From positions 22,674,932-22,738,931 of the forward strand of contig ML681996.1 in the NCBI GenBank assembly GCA_007922195.1: a stretch of 64,000 nt of DNA, read 5' to 3'. Shown piece by piece: positions 20,467 to 33,664 of this stretch. Origin of the DNA: Podocnemis expansa. Its lineage: Eukaryota > Chordata > Testudines > Podocnemididae. The position numbers were made by a program, and so were the translations under genes. How positions within the stretch are numbered: the stretch's first letter is position 1; each line of letters opens with the position of its first letter. The notes beneath the pieces are model-generated. The model saw only the letters and a list, made by a program, of their open reading frames with translations. It made no database searches and had not been told where the DNA came from.

Positions 20467-20719
20467 ATGGTCGTGGCACAGAGGCGGCATTGGCTACTGA
20501 CCCTGACCGGACAGGCTTGGGCTAAAGACTTTCTAGATCACCATGTGCCTGCAGCATGTAGACACCTATAACTGAATGATGTGGGCAGTTCTCAAACAAC
20601 TTGTCCTTCTGTTGGAAAAAAGGGCTGATGTGATTTTTGGATGTAATAAATAGGGAAGTAGGGCATAGGCATAGGGAGGTGATTTTACTTCTGTATGTTG
20701 CATTGATGAAGCAGATAAT

Positions 20720-21265
20720 GGAAAAGAGGCAACAAGTTCTGATGTCATTTTTTAAAAGATGCTAAAAAATGGAGAGGGTGCAGAAAAAAAGACAAAAATT
20801 ATTGGAGACCAGGGAAAATGTTTTACAGTGAGAGACTGAAACAACATAATCTGTTTAGTTTATTGAAAAATGAAGATTGAAAATTAACTTGTATACAGTG
20901 TCTAAGAATCTTAACAGGGAAAAAATACCGAGTCCTAAAGGGATCTTTAATTTAACAGAGAGAGGCATAATAAACACTAATAAGTAGAAGTGAAAGTCAG
21001 ACACAGCTGAATTACAAATAAGGCACCCAGGTTTAACAGCAAAGGTGATTAGCCACTGAAACAAACTGCTGTGGAAACTGGTGGAGTCTCCATCTGTCTA
21101 TGTCATCAAATCAAAAGTGAATGTCTTTCTGGGAGGCATGCTTCAGCACAAATAATTGGAATTAATACCAGTGTAACTGAGTTGCAGTTTAATGGTCTGG
21201 ACTATTCAAGAGGTCAGACTAGATTGTCTAATGGTCTTTTGTGGTCTTAAATGCTATGAAAAATC
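20720..21265 (+). mobile_element. CR1 LINE copy C, old 3' fragment
   Basis: Plus strand follows the CR1 3' consensus order: GAGAGACTGAAACAACATAATCTG..TTTAGTTTATTGAAAA, then CACTGAAACAAACTGCTGTGG, GGTGGAGTCTCCATCTGTC and GTCAGACTAGATTGTCTAATGG. It is heavily diverged, with no frame left. Confidence 0.7.
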
Positions 21266-21410
21266 ACTGCAGTCTAATAGTTTACTTCCAAGATGCCTAG
21301 GTGATGTTTTGAAAAGAAATTAAAACTGTTGACAGTCAGAGGTAATATAAGGAATGGTGTTAATGAATGGCAATTAAACCAAAAGGGGCCTCATGTATAG
21401 ATGGTTATGG

Positions 21411-21821
21411 TAGAGGCTCTTAGCCACGGATACACATATCCTTAGGGGTATGCAGACATTTCTCTGGGGCTAATTGAATTTATTTAGATATTTGCTTGTT
21501 TTACAACTAGCTAAATAAAAAGCACTAATGAAGTTAGCACAAACTAAAATTGCATAGACAATAACTTGTTTATGTTGCTTTACATACACTGAATGTAAAG
21601 TATGCACTGAATGTAAGTATAACATTTATATGCCGATAATTTATTTTATAATTATGTGATAAAAATGAGAAAGTAAGCAATTTTTTTCAGTGATAGCATG
21701 TTGTGACACTTTTGTGTCTGATTTTATAAGCAGGTAGTTCTTAAGTGGGGTGAAATTTGAAGATAAGACTAATCAGACTCCTCAGAGAGGTACAGTAGTC
21801 TGGAAAGGTTGAGAACCATTG
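21411..21821. mobile_element. hAT-type element with perfect 8-bp duplication
   Basis: GGTTATGG occurs at 21403-21410 and 21822-21829. The right end GGTTGAGAACCATTG is the complement of the CAATGGTTCTCAACC end typical of an amniote hAT family; the left end (TAGAGGCTCTTAGCC) is more decayed. The interior (TTATTTTATAATTATGTGATAA..) is non-coding, 411 bp. Confidence 0.85.
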
Positions 21822-21829
21822 GGTTATGG

Positions 21830-24800
21830 CTACAAATGGAGTAGCTGTAACAGCATCAACTCCATAACCCTTTTATATATTCCTTCATCACCATCAAGGG
21901 AAGGATGATCATAAAGATTGATCATAATTAGTCTTGGGGATAAGACATAAAGACTTGGCTTTCTACTTCTACAAAACTCATGTTTCAGAAGACACAGCAT
22001 CTGGCATGGGAGCTCTCACTCTGGGTGTTGTAACTACTTCATCCAGAATATGAAACACAACATTTCAGTAGGGTTAGTGTAGCAGATTTGGAAAACAAAG
22101 CAAGAACCTGGAAAATATAGATGATGAGTGAGTTTTGTGGATGGATCCCCTCAACTTCCCTTTACATTGTTGGAAAACAAGGGCTAACTCATAAACCCCT
22201 TTTTGTAGTCATTTATTTCCAGACCTTTTTCCAGGATTTTTCAATTTTTTGAACACCTGTTTTTGTAGCTAAATGGCAACTTGTGCTACTAAGATAGGTT
22301 GCAGTGCAACATCCATGGTCCCTGATATAGCTCACACTTGTTGTCAGAAGGTGCTTCTTCACCCTGCTAAACTTGTAAGGAGGGCTATCAGGTTTATTTT
22401 GCACCAGAAACCTCCTTGGGGATGCTGTCAAGAATGCAGCTTTCAAATGCAGCAGAGGCACCACCACCATATATTTGATTTTACACAAAAGGAACCTAGA
22501 AAACATGGTAATGAGAAGTGTTATAAAATTGTAATATAGGTATGAACCCCAGTGGGAGAAACTGTGTATGACTATCTCAGACTACACCCTGGCCACTTCC
22601 TCGCCTAGACCAGTAATGCCCACTTTTGGACTAGCCTGACCAGCTACAGAAACTCAGCAAAACATGACTTTTCAATCTGCCCATTCCAACTCTATTTGTC
22701 CGCTGGTGTTTATGGTGGGGTTTTTTTTGGTTTGTTTTTTTGGGGGGGTGAGTATGGGGTCTTTTCCTTTTTTTCTTGCTTTCTCATATTCACATTATTA
22801 ACCATTAATAGTCAAGTTTTGTGTTTCACTTCAAGTGGGTTCAAACTTTGTCGGAAGAGTTTGCTCATCTCTGCTGAAAAAAATATTGGAAAATCCTACG
22901 GATGCACTGCAGAAGACAAAATATTGGTTTTCCTCAATGAGCCTATTTTCCTTACTAGGCTAAGTGGCCCTGCAGGAGCTGCCACATAACATTCCTGAGA
23001 AGACTTCCTATCAGAAAATGTATTTTGATACCTGCTCCTGTATTTAAAATGTTTCCAATAGCACTTATGAGAAACATTCTATTGAAAGCTGAATGAAAGG
23101 CAGTTTGTCTTTCTTTCTTTCCAAGGTGACCTACATACTGGGTTCTTTTAAGCTGCATTCCTCCTTTCTTGAAGGGAAAGAAGGCCTTTTGGAATGTGGT
23201 ACCCCAAATGAAATAAGTAGGCCTTAAATACGTTGTCAATTGTGCACAGATAGAATGATATTTCTCACTCTTCAGTGGAAATCCATCTGTTCTGGAGGGA
23301 AAGATATTATAAATAAAGGAGGACACGGAGTAGTTAACATTTTTTAGAACTTCTTGGGTCTTATACAATTACTATATTTAGAGCCAACAATTCTCAGTAT
23401 GCACTATGATTCCTTGGTATTGCTGTATAGCTGTAAAAAAACTCCCTGTTGAACTAAATCTTGTCATCCATACTCAGTCCTTGCTTTGGCAAAATTCCTC
23501 CTGAAAGAAATTGGAATTTTGCTCAAGTAAAAGTGGCAACTTCAAGCTGTTAACACAAGCTGCACAGATAGACATTTAAAATCTTACTATTGTATAGAAG
23601 GAATTTGTCCAAAAATACTGTGGCAAAAAAAGGTTGGAATTCAGCCATAACCCACTATGGAGTCATCTTCAGTGTGAATAAACTGGCATAGCTGCCTTTT
23701 ACAAGCTGTTCTTGCAGTCTGTAGCAGAGAGGATGCATCTGTGGTAGAAGTCAGACAGAGGAGTAGTTTATGTGCATTTTACTCCAGTTATGCTCAAATG
23801 ACAATCTCTTGGGAAATATTGCCACCTGGTGCAAGATAGAGTAGCTCCCCCTTGCTCTAACTCATGCCAAGCTAAAACCAGCCCTTTATGTCCCCATATA
23901 GCCTGCAATGTACAGGAAACTGAGTGGAGAAGAGAGCCTGACCCATCACGTAAAGAAATTCAAGTATTTCTAGTGCAGATTCACATAGATTTGGTTCAAC
24001 AAATCATAAACTTCAGACCCAGAACAGATGTTATATAGACCCATACTTTCAAAAAATTGTCGTTAGTCCATACTAATGCTCCCTAAGAAAGGGGCCTTAA
24101 TTTCAAACATAGTGAGGAAGTATCATCTCCTGTTTATTGCTGTGATAACTGATGGCTGCTCACCGCCTTTGAAAATCAGGCAATATATTTAATTCACTGA
24201 TCTTTTCTTTTCTTTTCTTAAATCATAGCCTATGATGAAATCAGTACCATAGGAGAAGGGCTGCTAAAAAGTCCAACATTCCACAAAAGATGGGTTACAG
24301 GATAAACTTTATATTAAAAAGTATGTTGATTCCACTGCTACTATACTAAGATAGCTTCAAAAAAACAAAAGGATAAGGTGACAAAAAAGTTCCAGAAATA
24401 TCATTACGTGATCTTTTACTACAAAATGCCTTAGAATAATAGAACATAGCCTTGAGGAATTTCAGGATAACATGACAACTTGGGTTACAGGCTGCTACTG
24501 AAGCGATGAAATTCAGAAAAGACATGTACAAAGACACTGAGAGAAGCAAATTTAACTACATACATGGACTTAAGTTCAGAATTAGTAATAGTGTTTTTCA
24601 GGAAACCGCTATAGACTTGATTGTGCACTACACAATTAAGACATCTGCTCCATGAGCAGAAGGAGAAGGTGTTTGTAATTTTGTAGTGAATTTACTCTAC
24701 TTGAGAAGGGTATGCAATAAAAGTTAAATTAAATGAAATACCTTGCAGTTCTCTAATAAATCTGGTTTTATGTGGTTCCATAGTCTTATAATAAAGAACT

Positions 24801-26589
24801 AATCCTGCAAAGGAACTTTGTAGAACAAACCCTACTGAGTATTCAGACAGCATATTTTATCAACAGGCTATGATGTATCATTTTAAACCAATTCTAGAAT
24901 TGCCTATCAACTTGTAAGTATTGGGCCAGGGAATAAATTGTTATAGCTCTGTTGATTTTGGTGTTCCTCATGTGTTGTAATATGGCATAACTCCAATGAA
25001 ATCAGTGGAGATATGTCAATTTATGCCAGCTAAAAATCTGTCTCACTGTTTCTAGATAATGCATTTGCCTACCTGAAATATTAGAAAAGATGAATGCAAA
25101 TAAAACTTGCAATACTGTACTGTTGATCCTAACGAAGTTCTAATTTAATGTATATATAGTTAGAGGTTGTGTGGGATTTCTATTTGGTTTGTTTTAATAA
25201 TTCATTTTAAGGGCATTACATGCTTTGTATATTTTTAATGAGTAAAAAACTAAAAGGAATAAAATCCAACTTCAAACAGCAGTGACAACTCTCTTGCTGG
25301 CCTAACAGTTCTACCTGTATTTACTTGGAATACTTTACATAGCACTAGCCAGCAGGTAAGTTTAATTTTAGTTGACAAGTTGTATACCTTGTTGAACCTG
25401 CCCTATGACTCCCAAGGCTTATGTGTCAGCTTTATGCACAGATTAAGGCTTCTCTCTAACTGAATTCTTCATATATGTGTAGACGATGTTTCACAAAGCA
25501 CTCTGAGGGACAGAGTGAAAAACTGGCTTTGGGAACAAAGTTGGCATGAATAGGTTTGCAGAATCAGTTTGCTTATGTTTCACCATTGACAGACCAACCT
25601 TGGCATGAACACTTGCTTTCCTAGCTAAATTAGCTCTTAGCCAAGTATCTTGAAGGCTAGAAAAGAAAATATTATATGAGCTGAGCACTCCAGCAAGCTG
25701 CTAAGCACGCTCTGCTGCCAATGGAGTCAGTGGGAGTTGAAAAATCTTGAAAAATTGAGCCTTATATTAATAAAATGGTTAGTTTACTCCTTCTCCTAGT
25801 GGAGTGAAAATTAATATATTAAACCCCACACATTTGCTACATGTCTGAGCAAGTGAAGTACTGAATTAGAGACAAAAAGTTTAAAGTCCTGTTTGTTAGT
25901 AGGAATATGTTTTGTTAATTTCATAACATTTAACAACAATATTTAATTATTAAAGCAATTAAAAAGGTACACTTGGATACAAATTTATTCCAGAAAAAAA
26001 TGGCTTAATTTATATTAACAATATTTTTTTCATTTTAACAATATTAGCAAATATTTGTATTTAACTTTGGCTCTGTTCTGTACAGAGGAGCTGCACTCCT
26101 CCATCTGTCAGTTTCTCTAATTATGCAGTAATTATTGATCAGTAACATGTCGCATTATGAAATTACATATTTTGCTCATTCAGGACCAGATCTTGCTCCC
26201 AGGCATATCAATGTAAATTTGGAGTAATAATCATAGAGATTCAGATGGACTTAATTCAAAATTCTACTGGAGTGGAATTTGTGCTCAAATCAATAGCTTT
26301 TCTTCCTTGTTTCCAGTAAAATCATGGATAGCAATAATTGTCCAAAACCTTTTAAGAAGGTATTCTTTTCATTTTAATCAGCCAGCATTGACCTCTTATT
26401 TATCAAGGGCTAAATCCACAAAAGTACTAAGGGACCTAAGTCAAACATTAAGGCACCATGGAGATCTTCAAAACCCCTGGTGGTGGAATGTGCATTTGGG
26501 CATTTAAAAGTGAGGTGGAAGAGTCTTACTCACTAGGCTTGACCCCAGGGGAGGGGGAAAAAAAAAACCCTACTAACAGTCATCATGAT
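21830..26589. other. Quiet AT-rich interval
   Basis: No repeat family or gene that I can support. The longest frame (22955-23368, minus, 137 codons) has no recognisable motif. Homopolymer-rich tract near 22715-22750. Confidence 0.45.
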
Positions 26590-27250
26590 TGCTGTGTGCT
26601 CCATAATCTGTGTGAGACACATGATGAAAAGTTCCCCCAGGGCTGAGTTGCACAGGCTGATAGGCTGGCCACAAGTTTTGAGCAGATGATATATATATCT
26701 ATAAAGAATGACAAAGGTGCAGTTCTTAAATCAGCTGTTGCCTCTTTCTTCTCAGCTTCAGTGGCACAGAGTGTAGTATGTGCTGCAACCTCCTCAACCT
26801 CCACTTGTGGCACTTGGGCGTAGGGGGTTGGTATGGCAGTTTGCAGTGTTTTCTGGATGGACTGCAGAGAAACTCTGTCTCATTTCCACTGTTTGTGGAG
26901 CTCTACCAGCTGCCTGATCATTTTGGACTGATCCCATGTAATGCACAACATCTCCTTCAGTGTTCCACACTCCTGCTCCTGTGCTGCTCTTCTTCCTCCA
27001 TGTCCTGCTCCCATGCTGTTCTTTTGTCCCCCATGTTTGATTTCTTGGACAGGGATGTCCTTCAGCCTCTGAGCTCTGTCTCAGCTGCCACAGAGGCATT
27101 AATCAGCTCACTGGACATATAATCCCTGCATTTATTTTGTCTTCTTCCTAATCTGGAAGTGGCTCTCCATGAGAGTTGGGTGTCCAATGGTTGATCAATC
27201 GAGTGTAAGCCAAGCAAAGTGTAAGCTAGGGCTGAGTGGCTGGGCACTTC
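26590..27250 (-). pseudogene. Possible decayed coding sequence, unknown
   Basis: Several adjoining minus-strand frames have protein-like composition across shifts: RQNKCRDYMSSELINASVAAE, then a Glu/Arg-rich stretch, then QLVELHKQW and IPTPYAQVPQVEVEEVAAH. The DNA is less AT-rich than its surroundings. Stops interrupt each frame. I do not recognise the family; a domesticated or transposon-derived gene remnant is possible, as is chance. Confidence 0.25.
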
Positions 27251-28009
27251 TCCTGTTCAGCCAGCAAAAAGGGCAGCACCTAATTTGCTTGGACTTTGTA
27301 TTTGCATGAGTACATTTAAGTGCTTAGCATAATTTGAATACATATGAATGATTCCAAACAGGATGGGGCTTGATGGGAAATGGTATTATGGCTGGTTTGG
27401 GTTATAAATCCCAATTTTGGGTTTTCAAAATTTCCCAGTGCTTGAAGGGAGGAGCTATGTTCTGCTTGCATGGCCTCCTTCTCTCCATTCCCGGCATTTT
27501 ATTACAAAGGTTGGTAACATTCACCTTTTCTTTTTTTCCTTTCTTAATGGGAAGAAAAAGAGTTAAAAGGATCAAGTCCTAGACAGGAAGATGAAACAAG
27601 ATAAAAGTGTTGCTTACTTCAGCTATCCTCCCAGAACCCACTGAAGATTTATTTTGCCATTATAATGAATAGTTACATCTGTGATGAGGGGAACAATGTC
27701 CCTTTCATGCAACAGTGGATGCATGGGGATTGTTGTTTAAATTAAAATAAATGGTGCAAGTAGCACAATACGAGCAGAATAAGAAATATAAACTCTTTCA
27801 TTTAATTATAGGGTGCATGGTATCTTGCTAAAAAAAAAAAACATTCTGGAGACTTCAGATAAGATTGTCTCCTATCTCAGAGCTCTCCCAGGTCTAGGGG
27901 ACAGAGTAACAGGGTCAGATGGTAAAAACCAGTTACTGACCATAATGTAATGTATAGCTGCTGCTCAGCAACTTTAATTAAGTAAGTCATTGATGTAGGC
28001 TCTTCAAAG
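27251..28009. other. No recognisable feature
   Basis: AT-rich. Short A-run near 27830. No supported call. Confidence 0.5.
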
Positions 28010-28200
28010 GACCCTAGAGTCATAGATTATAAAGACAGAAGGTACTGCCATGGTCATCTAGTGTGATCCTTGCAGTGAACTAGATACTTTCCCTTCCACT
28101 GACAAAATTCCTTTGTCCTACACAGGGTGGAGAACCTGAAGGGCAGAGGTGAAAACCTACACCTATTAGTTACTCCCAGCAGAAAATTCCCCTGTGATGG
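28010..28200 (-). mobile_element. CR1 LINE copy D, 3' fragment
   Basis: Plus strand AGTCATAGATTATAAAGACA, then GAAGGTACTGCCATGGTCATC and TAGTGTGATCCTTGCAG. This is the complement of the same CR1 3' end class as copy B; short and diverged. Confidence 0.6.
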
Positions 28201-31200
28201 ACATTATGGTCAGATTGTGAATTGAAAAGTCACTGGAGAAACTCACAGCTTCAGCTTTACAAAGTGTTAGCTATTTTTAAAATAACAGAAATCTTACCAT
28301 TTCTGTCAGAGTAAAGGGTTTCTGTCAACATCCTGTAGAGCTGAAACTTCCAAAGGGACATCATGAAGAAATTCTACTTTTCAACATAACTTTTCTCCCC
28401 CCCCAGGAGGAAAGAGTGTTATCTGACTCCCTCCCCATGCATAGAGAATCATATATGTTGCAGTGTAAAGCATAGGTGATTGACAGTTTTGCCCAGCACA
28501 AAGAGATTAGCAGTATTACATGATATAAGGTCAAATCTTTGTGTGCACACATTGAATTATACAGAGCATAGCATATTATGGAAGACATATTTAGTATTGC
28601 TACTCAAAGAATCATGCCATAGTCTCCTCTCCCTCTTCCTCTGATTATAGTCTCTTCTTCTGCAGCAATTAGCCTAGTCTCTGGCAGTGGATATTCCCAT
28701 ATAAGAAGGTATTCTTTTCGTCGTTTATACATCAACTTACTCATATTTGCTTAACCACTACAGACAGGCAGATAGATCAGTCAGGGATTTTATTCACTTG
28801 TGGCACTATATGGAGTTGTTAACCAAGTAGCAGAAGTGGATAGTAAAGGCTTGTATATAGTTATATGAATAGATAGAGATCGCTCCTGATTTGCTAGTGA
28901 AAAGTCTTTATCTGCAGACACCACAGTGGTACTTTGCAGGTATCAATGACCATCTGTGTAGCTCTAGCTTCAGACGAAACTTCCTCTAGCTAGGGCACAA
29001 TGCTGACAAGGCCAAAGTCCTCGACAGGGACCTCTCCACCTCTGAACTGCCACTATTATAGTGCTATTGCTGTTCTCATTTCTGAGCTGCATTATGCTGT
29101 CTGGCCTTTCCATCCCTGCTGAAAATACGCAGCCACTGTGTCAATTAGTCTTTGCTTCCAGTGGCTTGTCTGCCTCTGCCTTAGGCAGGAGTAAAGAACC
29201 CACTGTGTTTTTTACATCTAGAGTGCATGTGTGACGCCATAATAAAATACTGTTGGTCATGTATCTCTCTGAGGTGGTAGTTGTCTGTCAGCATGCTCAG
29301 TGTGTTTCTGTGCCAGTACCAGACGTGCGCTGTAATTCTTTAATGTACTACTCGACTTTGGGTCTCAGAGGAACTATGCAGGTAGAAAACGACAAATGGG
29401 TATTGACAACTCAGAAGCACAGAATTTGGGATGTGTTTGGATATTAAGCAGTGCTAAGGGATTTTATAACATTCTAAATCAAATACCATAATCAGACACT
29501 GCACAAATTCTCCACAGACTGCTAATTATTTGTTAGTGACATTCATCAAATATGTCTGCAATCTGTAGGAGTGTTTTGCCACTGTGCACTGAACATAGTA
29601 TTTGCTGACCACAGTCTGAGTATTTTCTAGACATAAACAATTTATCTGATCTATTCCTAGTTTGATCACAGATCACTAAACTAATGCTGGGAATCACTGG
29701 GTAAGTAATATGGCCTCTATTGTTAGTGAGCTGTTCCTACATCCTGGTTTTGTCTTCTCTAGTCAGGAAAGAACTGAAAATGTGTGTTTGGGATCTCTGG
29801 AGTATTCAGATCTGTGTAGAATTACAGGCTGTCATTTTAAATCCTAAATTTCTGGTCCTACTTGAAGGCTCTATCAGATTTTGAGGAAGAGCATGCTATC
29901 TGCAAAGAGCCAACCTACACTGAAAAATGGGGTAAGTTGTACCACTTTACTTTAGGGAACAGTTTATTTTCTTTCTCGGTTTTTGGCCTTTGTGTGTTAA
30001 GATTATGGATCATAAGAAATAAAGTAGTATTATATTGTGAACTTCCACTAGGAATATTTTATGTTTTTAATCTAACTTCTCTTTGTTTGCCATGAACATA
30101 TCAGTGTCCCAATATGATTTTCTTTATTGAGTACAAGAAGAAAAGAAAATATTTAAGTGTTTCTGAAATTCCCTAGGTCTGCTTATATACAGCTATGTGT
30201 TTCTTACTAAAAGGCTCTCTCAGAAAAAAATCAAAATCTCACTGATTTGTTCAAGCAAGTTTAATTTGTAAAATTAAAAAGGTCAAATAGCAAACTCCAG
30301 AAATCAAATATGGTGCTCAAAGCAATACTTGCATTTAGCAACAAAGAATCTATAGGCTGAAATTTGTTCATGTAATTTGTCAAACAGTTATAAATAATGA
30401 TAGCCATATAGGGATTTTTGTGTGTTGGTGAAGAATTTTAAAAAGAAAAAAGGGATCAAACAGCAGAAAAGCTGTTGACAGCTGGAGCTGGTCAAATGGT
30501 GTTCAACAAATATTAAGTTCTTGGTGTATTGCATATTATTTCACCACAAAGTGTTTGTGAATCTGTCCTAGATTTTTTGAGACCACATGTTATTTGAAAT
30601 ATTTAATAATATTTCAGACAAATAAACAGCAGGTTTGGAGTATTTGCAAAGTGTCCAGTTAAGGCATTTGGTATCCTGGATTCAAGTTTGCAAATGGTCA
30701 CCCAAGTCATACACTTTTGTTCTTGTTTTCTGATTGGATTCATGAATACTAATAAGCTAGAATATGACCCAATTAAGATTCTAATGCATATGAATACAAT
30801 CATAAATATATAATTTGGCATTTCAGCAATTTATTCTTAGCAAATAATTCAACTAACTCTATTGTTTTCCATCTATACTGTATGCTTTGCAATGACCATC
30901 TTACTGGGACAGTTGCTCTTTTATTCAGATCATTGCTTTATATTCATGATATTTGTATTCTGTTCATATTGTGCCCTGTTAGTAGCTCAGATAGTCAGCT
31001 GTATTCCAGGCATTACAGGTTTCTGGAATGCCCAGGCTATCTGTTCAAATCAATGCAGAGGGGAATGTAGCATGATTTGCATTGTGTTTATGTTTCGTGG
31101 AAAAGTTTGCCCCTCCTATCTTATGATATTTAAAAATCAATAGTCATGTGAAAAATATGCAAGAATAATGTGTTTTCTTTAGGCAAATGGAATAATCTAT

Positions 31201-31449
31201 CCTTAAAATAAAGGAAAACTATTTTTGGTCAACAGCTTGCAAAATACTGAGACTACTAAGAGAACCAGAATTTGGGTAACATATTTAAGATGCTGATCAA
31301 GAGTCTTGAAATGAAAAACATTAAGGGATTCATGTGCTGACAACTGTATTTCAAAGAGTTCAGATGAGTGTCATGATGCATGATCAAATAAATCTATTAA
31401 AAATGCTTATGTGTAAAGGTCTTTCTCTCTCTCTCTCATGTATAGTTAC
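28201..31449. other. Quiet AT-rich interval
   Basis: No repeat or gene supported. It contains one exon-like stretch (29868-29931) discussed in the findings. Short CT run at 31421-31437. Confidence 0.4.
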
Positions 31450-32400
31450 ATAGAACGGATAGATTGTTTTCAAACCTCCTGGCACCTTATCAAACTCATG
31501 AAGCTTCTAATCTTCCTCCATTTTGACATTTGCCAGACCTTTAACCATCCTCATAAAAAAATCTCTGACCCTCCTTTACTTTCTTCTATATCTTTTTTCA
31601 AGGAGAATGGGCAGGAGTGTTACAGTATCTCAGGTGGTATATGGGTGAAGGAAATTATGAGGTCATTCTCTGATTCTACACAGTCCTCTCTGATCTTGAT
31701 TAATCTAAACACACTTGTGTCATCTGCAAGTTTTGCCACTTCATTGCAGACTCCCTTTTCTATATCACAAATAGATATGTTTAACAACACTGGTCCTACT
31801 AAATATCTTTGTGAGTTTTTTTGCCAACATTAAAAATGATAGTTTCTTCCTGTTATTTGTTTTTGGCTCTCGGGCAGTTTCTGATTCGTGGAAGTACTTT
31901 ACCTCTTGCCTCAGGAATTAAGTTTCCTTAATTTTAAGGCACTTTGTCAAGAGCTTTTTGAATGTCCAAATAAATTATGTCAACTGCTTCTCCATTAATC
32001 ACTATTTGATTGACATCTTCAAAGAATTGTACTGGATTAGAGAGGCACATTTTACTGTACCAGATCTGTGCTGTTAAATCTCTCTTAAAACAATATCTAG
32101 CTGTTTTATTATTCTGTGTTAAACCTATTTATGTTGTACTGCAGTAAAGCTAACCAGACCATAACTTCCATGGTCACCCTTTTAGCCTTCTTAAACACTA
32201 GGCACAACACATGCTACCCTATGGTACAGTGGCTGGCTTTTGTGAGAGTCTTCATATATTTGTTAGCAAGTCAGCTAGTTCATTCTTTATATTCCTTCAG
32301 AATGTTTTGATACATTCCATGCAGTCCCAGTGACTTACTGCTGTCTAATATATCCATTTGTTCTCCTCTCCTCTCCTCTCCTTTTAGAACTACAGTCTTT
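31450..32400 (-). mobile_element. CR1 LINE copy E, old RT-region fragment
   Basis: On the plus strand the complement of CR1 coding sequence is recognisable in order: CACTTGTGTCATCTGCAAG (region encoding A-D-D-T), TATGTTTAACAACACTGGTCC, TTTTTGAATGTCCAAATA, and CAGTCCCAGTGACTTACTGC. Frames are gone. It spans much of the RT domain. Confidence 0.7.
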
Positions 32401-32784
32401 GAAAGTATTTAATTGCTGTTATATAACGAGTCATCTTTATAACCTGAATAGATTGGGACCGTTGACTTTAGAAAAAAACACAAATAGAAGACAACTTCAC
32501 CAAGGTACTCAATATACTGTGTGGTATAGAGTAGATAAATCAGATACTCTGATTTAAAGTACTTTCTTTTTTCTCCCACAATGTGGCTCAAAGGTAGAAA
32601 TCTGCTCCTAGACTGAGGGATCATGATTAAAACCCCACTAACAATCCATGTTGTAGGCAAGGGTTTTGTTGCTGTTGTTAATGATAGATTTGACTTTATC
32701 TTGTTTTTTTTTTTAAGAAAAAAGTTATATACAAAATCATTTCATTATGAGAAATATTATTTAGGTAACTAAGCCAAGCACTTA

Positions 32785-33234
32785 GGGTATGTCTTCACTT
32801 ACAAATTAATTCGAATTGATGAGGATCAATTTTAATTAAATAAGTGCATGGCCACACTGGCTTTCATAATTCAAACTAAGGAACTCCTTAGTTTGAATTG
32901 ATGAAAGCTAACTTTGAAGTGATAAAAACCTTGTTGAACTTCAAAGTGACAGTCAATTCGAACTCGGTAGTTTGAATTAACCCAATGTAGCCATGTTAAT
33001 TTGAACTAACTGTTAGTTCTAATTAGCCATGGCTTCATTTTCCCTATGTAATTGTGCCCCCTACTTATATTTCAAACTAGCAAGTCCTGTGCATGGACAT
33101 GCTAGCTCGAATTAGGCTTTCTAATGTGGCTGTGTTAATTCAAATTAACTGAATTCAAACTAATCATTATTAGCTTGAATTGATTAGTTCAAATTCAGTT
33201 AATTCAAAGTAATGTTCTAAGTGGAGACATACTC
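32785..33234. mobile_element. Miniature element, family c (TTCGAATT words), copy 1
   Basis: Ends are GGGTATGTCTTCACTT and GTGGAGACATACTC. Flanks are TTA on both sides, or CTTAG as 5 bp. Interior words: TTAATTCGAATT, TAGTTTGAATT. The central stem CTAGCAAGTCC...GGACATGCTAG is at about 33078-33110. It shares interior sequence with 59685-60109. Confidence 0.88.
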
Positions 33235-33664
33235 TTAGAGAACATCAGGTATCTTCAGGCTCAGGTTGCATTCTCATTTATGTGTGTATTTTGTTAAAGT
33301 CTTTGATTACAGGATCAAGTATCCCCCCCCCCATCCTCTGCTTCATTCAGTGCACAGGATGGATGTACAATAGATGGAATTAAGGTTATATAGGTAAATG
33401 TAAATCTGGCTTTTCCATATTTTTAGTGTTTGATTTTGCAGACCAAAACCATTTTTTATGTAATCTTTTCTATATTGTTTATAATGATAATGAAAACACT
33501 GAGAAAAAATATTGGACATTTAAAAATGAACACAGATTTTTTGAAGGTTATGAACTTTCATGTTTTAGCACATAAGACAAACAATTTCTAAGGCACCAAC
33601 TCAACAAAATACAAGGTTAACACTTAACAGGTTTCTAACTTTAGGTATGTGTTTATATCCCATT

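Larger units (their letters stand above)
14270..20605 (-). mobile_element. DIRS-type retrotransposon, near full length but broken
   Basis: Read on the minus strand (20605 to 14270) the order is: terminal repeat, TATA-like leader, gag-like ORF, RT, RNase H, tyrosine-recombinase remnant, inverted terminal repeat. The two ends pair: TAGACACCTATAACTGAATG at 20555 matches the reverse complement of 14333-14352. RT with RNase H followed by a tyrosine recombinase instead of an integrase is the hallmark of DIRS elements, which integrate without LTRs or target duplications. Insertions at 18576-19223, about 14700-15591 and 14361-14412 break it. A related copy lies at 1-1645. Confidence 0.85.

Noticed and set aside
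22955..23368. 137-codon minus-strand frame
   Set aside because: Longest frame outside repeats, but no domain, splice or promoter context; compatible with chance.
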